From Prolixibacteraceae bacterium (GTDB lineage: Bacteria; Bacteroidota; Bacteroidia; Bacteroidales; Prolixibacteraceae): DNA of 38,610 nt. Made by a program: the position numbers and the translations under genes. Under the pieces are notes generated by a model, which was not told where the DNA came from, ran no database searches, and worked only from the letters and a program-made list of their open reading frames with translations. This document shows, one piece after another, positions 28,439 through 35,579 of the stretch (position 1 is the first letter of the stretch; each line of letters starts with the position of its first letter). Where the stretch lies: NCBI GenBank assembly GCA_016931385.1, contig JAFGEV010000141.1, positions 1-38,610 of the forward strand, written 5' to 3'.

Positions 28439-30094
28439 ATGAAACGAATAATTATAGTTGCATTAGCGCTTTCAACATTGGCTGCATGTGATTTTCTCGA
28501 ACCCAGGCCGATTGAAGACCTGAAAACCGAAGAGTTATGGAGCCATGCCGATTACGGCGAAGGCATATTAACTACGGTTTATGCCAATCTCGATATCGCA
28601 TTGGATGTTACATCCGACTATTATACCGACAATGCCGTACCCAATATTACAGGGGCAAACAGGTTGGCCCTGGGAAGCTGGACCGTTGAAAACAACAGCA
28701 TAGGCGAATGGGGCGAGTATTATACCATGATCAAATATCTGAACCTCTTTATTGAAAACGGGAAGACATTGCCCTATAACGTTACCGATGCTTTTAAGGA
28801 TTCACTTTACCGGGTACACCGTGTAGGAGAGGCTTATTTCCTGAGGGCATGGTACGAATGGAAATTATTGCAGAATTATGGAGGAATTGTTGATGGTGAA
28901 GCATTAGGCTTCCCCATTGTGACCGAAGCGCTTGAAATAGGTGATGACCTTGATTTGCCACGTGATACTTATGAAGATTGCGTAGCACAGATCATAACCG
29001 ATTGCGACTCGGCAATCAGCATTGTTACCTACGATTATACCAGTTCGCGCGACCCTTACGTGGGGGTGAAGAACCGTGGCCGGGCATCTGGCATTGCTGC
29101 CGAAGCATTAAAAGCCCGTGTTTTGTTGTATGCGGCCAGCCCGGCGTTCAATAACTCAACACAGGCAAGCTGGGAACGTGCTGCAAATGCTGCCGCCGAA
29201 TGCATCAACAATTCAGGCGGTTTAACCGATCTTCAGGCTTATGGAGATTTTACCGATGGGGGCAATTTTGAAAACATCTGGGTGTCTTCAACCTATTCAC
29301 GTAACGACTGGGAACAGAGTTATTATCCGCCTTCTTTATACGGTAGTGGTGAATGCAACCCATCGCAAAACCTGGTTGATGCTTTCCCTGCCAGTGATGG
29401 ATATCCTATCGGGCAAAGTGCTGCATATTCTGCCAGCAAACCATATGAAAACCGCGATGCGCGCTTCGAACGATTTGTTTTTCATAATGGAACTGAATAT
29501 GGTGGAAAAGTTGTGAATACCTATATGGGCGGCGACGATGCACCCGGCGGCTTGCTGAAACAGGGAACCCGTACCGGATATTACCTGAAAAAGTTCCTGA
29601 GTACGGCTGTTGACCTTACGCCAGGGGTAAATTCCTTTGCATATCATTTTGTAACTTACCTGAACAGGGCTGAACTTTACCTTAATTTTGCCGAGGCAGC
29701 AAACGAGGCTTTTGGCCCCACCGATGCACGTTTGGGAATATCGGCACTCGATGCCATAAAGAAAATAAGAAAAAGGGGCCTGGGAGATATTGCCGATAAT
29801 TACCTGACCGAACAGGCTGGTTTGGGGAAAGATGCTTTCAGGGAGCTGATTCAAAACGAACGCCGGATCGAACTTTGCTTCGAAGGGCACCGTTTCTGGG
29901 ATGTACGGCGTTGGAACCTTCCGTTAAGCCATACCGTAAAAGGGATGAAAATTACGAAAAGCGGTGATAACCTTACCTATCAGCAGGTCGATGTGGAAGA
30001 ACATACTTATGAGGATTACATGCGTTATGTTCCTGTGCCTTACGACCAAACCCTGATTATGGATAACCTGGCACAAAATGCAGGTTGGAAATAA
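28439..30094 (+). CDS. RagB/SusD-family lipoprotein (2)
   Basis: Lipobox ALSTLAACDFLEPRPIEDL; AYFLRAWYEWKLLQNYGG; QNERRIELCFEGHRFWDVRRW; C-terminal YVPVPYDQTLIMDNLAQNAGWK. ATG at 28439 is the likely start (track start 28406 overlaps SusC 2). Confidence 0.96.
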   Translation: MKRIIIVALALSTLAACDFLEPRPIEDLKTEELWSHADYGEGILTTVYANLDIALDVTSDYYTDNAVPNITGANRLALGSWTVENNSIGEWGEYYTMIKYLNLFIENGKTLPYNVTDAFKDSLYRVHRVGEAYFLRAWYEWKLLQNYGGIVDGEALGFPIVTEALEIGDDLDLPRDTYEDCVAQIITDCDSAISIVTYDYTSSRDPYVGVKNRGRASGIAAEALKARVLLYAASPAFNNSTQASWERAANAAAECINNSGGLTDLQAYGDFTDGGNFENIWVSSTYSRNDWEQSYYPPSLYGSGECNPSQNLVDAFPASDGYPIGQSAAYSASKPYENRDARFERFVFHNGTEYGGKVVNTYMGGDDAPGGLLKQGTRTGYYLKKFLSTAVDLTPGVNSFAYHFVTYLNRAELYLNFAEAANEAFGPTDARLGISALDAIKKIRKRGLGDIADNYLTEQAGLGKDAFRELIQNERRIELCFEGHRFWDVRRWNLPLSHTVKGMKITKSGDNLTYQQVDVEEHTYEDYMRYVPVPYDQTLIMDNLAQNAGWK

Positions 30095-30119
30095 AGTCGA
30101 AATAGAAAAAATTACTGAT

Positions 30120-31019
30120 ATGAAGAAAATATTTTGGATACTGATAATTGCAGTCGTAGCAACAAGTTGCTACGATGATTTCAGGATTGACCACACCTTC
30201 TCAAGTATTGCATTTTCACGTGCCGACGGAGGATCGAATGTTGAAGGTGTATTGCACCGTACCGTAGTGAAAGACGAGGGATTGCAGCTCGACATGGGGC
30301 TAAATCTCACAGGCATTCTTGAAAATGAAGAAGAGCATTGGGTAGGGTTTGAGATTGATCCTTCGCTGCTCGAAGAAACAGGCATAAAAACTTTAGGGTA
30401 TAAACTTATGCCCTCTGACTATTATTCATTCAGCAACGGCTCAAAATTCATTATCGAGGCTGGTTCAATACTTGGAAAAGTGACTGTAATCATCGATTCG
30501 GCAAAATTCCTGAATGACCCGCTTTCCTTGAAGCACCGATATGCGATTCCCTTCAGGTTAACCGATACCTCAGCCGATTCAATCAATTCAGAATTGGATA
30601 CGAAGATTTTGGTAGTAAAATACATTAACCATTTCGAAGGCTATTACGACCAGACAGGTACCGTAACCAGTTTCGATGCAGGCGGCAGCCAAACAGGTAC
30701 AACAAGTCTTGAGAATGTGATAACGCTTACCACTACGAGCCTCGACACGGTTGTGTCTGATGGCATGATGAACCAGATAGGTTCAGATTTTGCAATGAAA
30801 ATTGTTGTGAATTCCGATAATTCGGTAAACATTGGAAACACTGCAGGTTCGCAAAGCAACATGGTAACTGAAAACGGTGATTGTAAGTTTAATGGGGAAA
30901 CCTCAACCTTTACTTTAAATTATAAGGTTACAAGTACCGATGGAACCTATAAAAATGTTTCGTCACAAATGGTTTGGCGAAACCGCATCCGCGATGGAGT
31001 GAATGAATGGCGCAGATAA
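30120..31019 (+). CDS. DUF1735-like surface lipoprotein, last gene of the susCD operon
   Basis: Lipobox IIAVVATSCYDDF; VGFEIDPSLLEETGIKTLGYKLMPSDYYSFSNGSKFIIEAGSILGKVTVIIDSAKF...HRYAIPFRLTD pattern typical of DUF1735. ATG at 30120 likely start. Confidence 0.75.
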   Translation: MKKIFWILIIAVVATSCYDDFRIDHTFSSIAFSRADGGSNVEGVLHRTVVKDEGLQLDMGLNLTGILENEEEHWVGFEIDPSLLEETGIKTLGYKLMPSDYYSFSNGSKFIIEAGSILGKVTVIIDSAKFLNDPLSLKHRYAIPFRLTDTSADSINSELDTKILVVKYINHFEGYYDQTGTVTSFDAGGSQTGTTSLENVITLTTTSLDTVVSDGMMNQIGSDFAMKIVVNSDNSVNIGNTAGSQSNMVTENGDCKFNGETSTFTLNYKVTSTDGTYKNVSSQMVWRNRIRDGVNEWRR

Positions 31020-31030
31020 TTTAATGGTTT

Positions 31031-31143
31031 AAAAGGGGGCTGTAATAATTTAGGCTTTCAGCCTGATATAAATAGCTTATAACTTTCAATCTGTATTTAT
31101 ATAAACAAAGGGACTGACTTTTGAGACAGCCCCTTTTTTTTTC
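31031..31143 (+). terminator. Candidate terminator of the susCD operon with long internal loop
   Basis: GGGGCTGT (31036-31043) pairs with ACAGCCCC (31126-31133), followed by TTTTTTTTT; small nested hairpin AGGCTTTCAGCCT near 31052. Confidence 0.55.
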
Positions 31144-31306
31144 TTTGCTTACAATTATAAGTCATTTATAATACGAATCGGTATTTGAAACAGCTCCATG
31201 TTTTTTCTTTGGTTACTTGTTTGTGAGAGCATTTAGGTTGCACCGAAACAGCTTATCACGGAATGCCGGGAGGTAAGGGAAGCTTTTACAGGAAAAAAAC
31301 AGTAAA

Positions 31307-31368
31307 ACATCCGTGCCACTTTTTTGAACATTTGATTCACTCTGTATGATACTTTTTTTCAATATTTG
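31307..31368 (+). promoter_or_regulatory. Candidate HTCS operator/promoter, site D (no ORF downstream)
   Basis: ACATCCGTGCCACTTTTTTGAACATTTG: half-sites at 31307 and 31328 (21 bp apart); -7-like AATATTTG at 31361-31368. Confidence 0.5.
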
Positions 31369-31374
31369 ATTGTG

Positions 31375-31525
31375 AAAAATAAATAAGCCAAATAAAGGTG
31401 ATAGTATAAATTCACGGTTGTTTATTGAAATTTAGGTTAGAAAAGAGAAAAACACATTTTGTATTTTTAATTAACATTGGTTATTAGTAGTTATTAGTCC
31501 TCGTTTTTATGAGGACTTTTTTTAT
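31375..31525 (+). ncRNA. Candidate small non-coding RNA between site D and an intrinsic terminator
   Basis: About 150 nt with no convincing ORF, bounded by promoter-like site D and the AGTCCTC-GTTTTTAT-GAGGACT-T7 hairpin. The 5' end is an estimate. Confidence 0.35.
31496..31524 (+). terminator. Intrinsic terminator
   Basis: Perfect 7-bp stem AGTCCTC (31496-31502) / GAGGACT (31511-31517), 8-nt loop, followed by a T run. Confidence 0.75.
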
Positions 31526-31559
31526 TGCTGCTATGTGAATTTAATCTCAAAAATCAGAA

Positions 31560-31697
31560 TGGGCTAAAGCCCCGGGGAGTGCATATGTCAGTTATATCCT
31601 CCGCCTTGAAAGGCGGAGTTAGTAAATATGATACCTTTAATCACTTTTTGAACAGTCTCATAAAAGCAGAGTACAGATAAAATGTGAGCTTCAGCCC
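31560..31697. repeat. Composite palindromic element, copy 2 (degenerate)
   Basis: TGGGCTAAAGCCCC at 31560, internal hairpin CTCCGCCTT-GA-AAGGCGGAG followed by TTAGTAAA, degenerate right end TGAGCTTCAGCCCA (31684-31697). Confidence 0.6.
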
Positions 31698-31700
31698 AAA

Positions 31701-32633
31701 TTATCCGCCAATAAACACTGTTAACCCCGCTTTTATAAAAATATCCCTTGCCTGTTTAATTTCTTCTTCAAAAGGTTCTATCAGTTGTTTAAAATTGTAT
31801 TCTTTCCCCAGCCTTTTATATTTGCCTGACGCAATATTGTGGTAGGGCAGCAGGTTAACTGTTTTCTTTTCACCTGCAAGTTCAGCAATAAATATGGCGC
31901 TTCTTTCCAGATTCTCAACATCGGTATTGATGCCTCCGATCAATGGTATCCGTAAGTTGATTTCAGCACCTGTTTTTGATAGCTCCTTCAGGTTTTTTAA
32001 AATCAATTCATTCGAAACACCGGTGTATTTTTTATGTTTCATACTGTCGAACAATTTGAAATCGTAAAGGAACAGATCGGTATGTTTTGCGGCGTTTATA
32101 ATATATTCTGTTTTTGTGTAGCCCGATGTATCAACTGCCCTGTGAAATCCCTGCTCGCCGCAGGCTTCAAGCAGCTCCATCAAAAGTTGATAGTGCATGA
32201 AAGGTTCACCTCCTGAAAATGTAACACCACCTCCCGACTGGTCGAAAGCCAACCTGTCTTTTTCAAATATTTTCAGAAGTTCAGCAACAGAATAATTTTT
32301 CCCGCTGATCTCGATGGCTTTTGACGGACATACTTCTGAGCAAATTCCACAAAGAGAACATTTACTATTGTCGGAAACAATGCCTTGAGGCGTAAGGGTC
32401 AATGCCTGGTTCGGGCAATTTTTTACACACTCCTGTGCCCCGATGCATTTCGATTTCCAGTACATCTTTTCTTTTCGGGGTGAAAAGCTTTCAGGATTGT
32501 GGCACCAGATACAACTGAGCGGGCACCCTTTTAAAAAAACAGTGGTGCGGATACCCGGCCCGTCGTTTATTGAATAATGCTTTATGTCGAATATCAGGCT
32601 TTCAAGCCTTTCTATTGTATCAGTTTGATTCAT
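31701..32633 (-). CDS. Glycyl-radical-enzyme activating protein (radical SAM, PflA-like with two extra 4Fe-4S motifs)
   Basis: KGCPLSCIWCHNPESF (CxxxCxxC radical SAM motif); CIGAQECVKNCPNQAL and CSLCGICSEVCPSKAI ferredoxin motifs; GGGVTFSGGEPFMH. Confidence 0.95.
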   Translation of the reverse strand: MNQTDTIERLESLIFDIKHYSINDGPGIRTTVFLKGCPLSCIWCHNPESFSPRKEKMYWKSKCIGAQECVKNCPNQALTLTPQGIVSDNSKCSLCGICSEVCPSKAIEISGKNYSVAELLKIFEKDRLAFDQSGGGVTFSGGEPFMHYQLLMELLEACGEQGFHRAVDTSGYTKTEYIINAAKHTDLFLYDFKLFDSMKHKKYTGVSNELILKNLKELSKTGAEINLRIPLIGGINTDVENLERSAIFIAELAGEKKTVNLLPYHNIASGKYKRLGKEYNFKQLIEPFEEEIKQARDIFIKAGLTVFIGG

Positions 32634-32696
32634 CTGTAAAAACCGTTTCAGAATATTCTGTTAATAAATCATAGATTGCGGTACAAAATTGGTATG

Positions 32697-32821
32697 TGGG
32701 CTAAAGCCCGGTTCAATAATGGATTTACTAACCCCAGGCTTGCGCCACCGCTAAAGATTTAGGCGACACGCGGTAAGCCTGGGGTTAATGAGGAAAACTC
32801 ACAGAACCGGGCTTTAGCCCA
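32697..32821. repeat. Composite palindromic element, copy 3 (most complete), between GRE and activase genes
   Basis: 18-bp perfect terminal inverted repeats TGGGCTAAAGCCCGGTTC (32697-32714) / GAACCGGGCTTTAGCCCA (32804-32821); inner 13-nt arms TAACCCCAGGCTT (32729-32741) / AAGCCTGGGGTTA (32775-32787), identical to copy 1, separated by 33 nt. Confidence 0.85.
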
Positions 32822-32830
32822 TTTTAACAT

Positions 32831-35266
32831 TTAGCCAAACGATTCATTGATTGTCCGTTCAATGATCTCAGTTTGCAGGTCATCGTTCATGTCGTTGAAA
32901 TAATCGCTGTAACCGGCCATGCGCACCATCAGGTCTTTGAATTCCTCCGGGTTTTTGCGGGCTGCTTCCAGTGTTTCGGCATCAACAACATTAAACTGTA
33001 CATGATGTCCTCCAAGTGTAAAATAGCTGCGGATGAGGCTGCCAAGTTTCATCAGATCCTGGTCGGTTTTTAACAGGCCTGGCAGAAAACGCAGATTAAG
33101 CAACGTGCCCCCTGATTTTACCTGGTCGAGTTTGCCAAGGGAGCGGATTACAGCCAGTGGCCCGTGTGTGTCGCACCCATGCGAAGGCGATGTGCCATCG
33201 GAAATCGACTTGCCTGAGAAGCGGCCGTTTGGTGTTGCTCCTGTAACTTTGCCAAAGTAAATGTGGCAGGTTGTCGAAAGCATGTTCAGGTGGTATTTGC
33301 CGCCCTTTATGTTCGGTTTACCATCGATAGCCTTTAGTAGGTCGTTGTATACCTTTACAGCAATTTCATCGGCATATTCATCGTCGTTGCCAAAAAACGG
33401 TGTACGGTTAACAATGGTTTGCCGTAACACTTCTTCTCCCTCAAAATCCTTTTCCAGCGCCGAAAGCAATTTTTCCATACCAAAGGTTTTGTTTTCGAAC
33501 ACATGTTTCTTCAATACCGAAAGGCTGTCGGTAACGGTTCCAAGCCCGGTACACTGTATGTAACTGGTGTTATATCGGGGCCCGCCATCGTAGTAGTCCC
33601 TGCCTTTTGCAATGCAGTCGTCAATTACCACCGAAAGGAATGGGGCAGGGGCGTATTTGGCAAACATCCGGTCGATGTAGTTGCTGACTTCAACCTTAAG
33701 GTCAATTATGTAGTTGAGTTGCCTTATAAAAGCAGAATATAAGTCTTCATAACTTTTGAAGGTCAACGGATCGCCTGTTGCTAATCCGGCAACTTTACCG
33801 CTTAACGGATCAATGCCGTTATTCAGGGTAACTTCAAGAATTTTGGGCACATTCAGGTAGCCTGTAAGCAGGTAGGCTTCTTTCCCAAAAGCGCCCACTT
33901 CAATGCAACCGCTGCACCCGCCTTCCCTGGCATCATGAATGCTTTTTCCCTGCAATATTAATTCCTGAATGTACACATCGGGATTAAAAACCGAAGGGTA
34001 GCCATATCCCCTGCGTATTACCTCGCATGCACGTTTAAGGAATTTGTCAGGTGTTTTCGAACTGATGTGTACCGAACAACCAGGCTGAAGAATGTGTAGT
34101 TCTTCCAGCACTTCAAGCAATATGTACGAAACTTCGCTGACGGCGTTGGTCCCGTCGGGCCTGATGCCGCCAATGTTAATGTTGGTAAAGTCGTTGTAGG
34201 TTCCGCTTTCGCGGGCAGTAATACCAACCTTAGGAGGCGCAGGGTGGTTGTTTACCTTGATCCAGAAACACGAGACAAGTTCTATGGCCTGTTCCCTTGT
34301 AAGTGTACCTTCGCTAAGTTCATTGTTGTAAAACGGTTCAAGGTGCTGGTCGAAATGGCCCGGGTTCATGGCATCCCATCCATTGAGTTCGGTAATAGTA
34401 CCCAGGTGTACAAACCAATACATCTGAATGGCTTCCCAGAATGTTCGCGGCGCATGGGCCGGTACCCAACGGCAAACGTCTGCAATTTTCAGAAGTTCGG
34501 CTTTCCGTGTCTCGTTATTTTCTTTTGCAGCCATTTCTTCGGCCAGTTGTGCATGCCGTTCGGCAAAAATGATGCTTGCATCGCACGAGATGTCCATCGA
34601 TTTTAAAGTTTCAAATTTATCGGTAGCTTCCGGGTCGTTCATGAAATCGAGCCGGGCAATGTATTCGGCAATTTCTTTTTTGAAATCAAGAAGCCCTTTC
34701 TGATAAATTTTCCCGTCGAGGGTGGTATGGCCTGGCGCCCGCTGTTCCATGAATTCGGTAAAAAGACCGGCTTCATAGGCTGCCTTCCATTCTTCGGGTA
34801 CATGTCCGAAAATACGTTCACGTTGCGTGCGGCCATTCCAATATGGAATGATCTCTTTCTCGTAGGTCTCAATATCTTCAGGTGCAACAAGGTAACGCTG
34901 CATATCACGTGTATTAAGCACTTGAAGGTCCTCAACACTGTGGCAGGTAAGTTCGGGAAACGTGGGTACAGCCTTCGGCTTAGGGCCACGCTCGCCAACA
35001 ATCAATTCCCCGGCGCCGATATAAATGGTTTTTTTCGAACAGATTTCTTTGTACGTGAGCGCCCTTAAAACAGGGATCGAATATTTCCCGTAGTTTTCTT
35101 TATAGAAGTTGGTCTCGATTACTGCCCGTTCAATCGATATTGAAGCTTCTGTTTCAACTGAAAGTTTTCGGAGTCTTTTTATCCTGTTATTCATTCCAGG
35201 ATCGTTGCTGATGCTTTTTTCCTGTTTTTCAGGAGGAGTGAAATTTATCTGATTATCGGGTGACAT
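32831..35266 (-). CDS. Glycyl radical enzyme, trans-4-hydroxy-L-proline dehydratase (HypD)-like
   Basis: Glycyl radical motif MVRMAGYSDYF; active-site GGCSGCIEVGAFGKEAY (Cys-x-Glu dehydratase type, not the Cys-Cys of PFL). Overall resembles HypD as I recall it, including EQRAPGHT, ELNGWDAM, ESGTYNDF and LLTGY segments. GRE family is firm; HypD subfamily is tentative. Confidence 0.85.
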   Translation of the reverse strand: MSPDNQINFTPPEKQEKSISNDPGMNNRIKRLRKLSVETEASISIERAVIETNFYKENYGKYSIPVLRALTYKEICSKKTIYIGAGELIVGERGPKPKAVPTFPELTCHSVEDLQVLNTRDMQRYLVAPEDIETYEKEIIPYWNGRTQRERIFGHVPEEWKAAYEAGLFTEFMEQRAPGHTTLDGKIYQKGLLDFKKEIAEYIARLDFMNDPEATDKFETLKSMDISCDASIIFAERHAQLAEEMAAKENNETRKAELLKIADVCRWVPAHAPRTFWEAIQMYWFVHLGTITELNGWDAMNPGHFDQHLEPFYNNELSEGTLTREQAIELVSCFWIKVNNHPAPPKVGITARESGTYNDFTNINIGGIRPDGTNAVSEVSYILLEVLEELHILQPGCSVHISSKTPDKFLKRACEVIRRGYGYPSVFNPDVYIQELILQGKSIHDAREGGCSGCIEVGAFGKEAYLLTGYLNVPKILEVTLNNGIDPLSGKVAGLATGDPLTFKSYEDLYSAFIRQLNYIIDLKVEVSNYIDRMFAKYAPAPFLSVVIDDCIAKGRDYYDGGPRYNTSYIQCTGLGTVTDSLSVLKKHVFENKTFGMEKLLSALEKDFEGEEVLRQTIVNRTPFFGNDDEYADEIAVKVYNDLLKAIDGKPNIKGGKYHLNMLSTTCHIYFGKVTGATPNGRFSGKSISDGTSPSHGCDTHGPLAVIRSLGKLDQVKSGGTLLNLRFLPGLLKTDQDLMKLGSLIRSYFTLGGHHVQFNVVDAETLEAARKNPEEFKDLMVRMAGYSDYFNDMNDDLQTEIIERTINESFG

Positions 35267-35579
35267 AACTTATTGTACTATTGGATTAATCAAAAACCGA
35301 CACCGGTTCATCGGCTTTATAAATAAAATGGAATTTTGGGGAATATGGGGTGGGCTTAGCAATAAAACATCCAGCACTCGAAAAGGCATTTGTAGAGCCT
35401 TAGCATGTTTCGGTGGGCAAGTTTGAATTTTGCCCGAATAAGCTTTGTATTGTTTTGATTGTTAGTCATAACAGTTGAAAATATCAGGCCGAAAATTAGT
35501 GAATTCCCGACATATTTCAAAAAAAATATGGTTTAAAACTGAATTTTCATTTCTTTTGGCAGCAATTAGAGATTTTTGA

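Noticed and set aside
29336-29890. 184-aa minus-strand ORF inside SusD 2
   Set aside because: Lies entirely antisense to a well-supported SusD gene; no recognisable motif, so treated as a shadow ORF.
31261-31348. Short ORF MPGGKGSFYRKKTVKHPCHFFEHLIHSV overlapping site D
   Set aside because: Only 28 codons, overlaps the conserved operator-like motif, no supporting features.
31560-32821. Repeated GGGCTAAAGCCC units as a possible CRISPR array
   Set aside because: Only scattered palindromic copies, no regular repeat-spacer pattern and no cas genes; better explained as REP-like elements.
35424-35446. GGGCAAGTTTGAATTTTGCCC hairpin in the GRE/M16 divergent intergenic region
   Set aside because: A 6-bp stem without a T run on either strand; insufficient to call a terminator or riboswitch.
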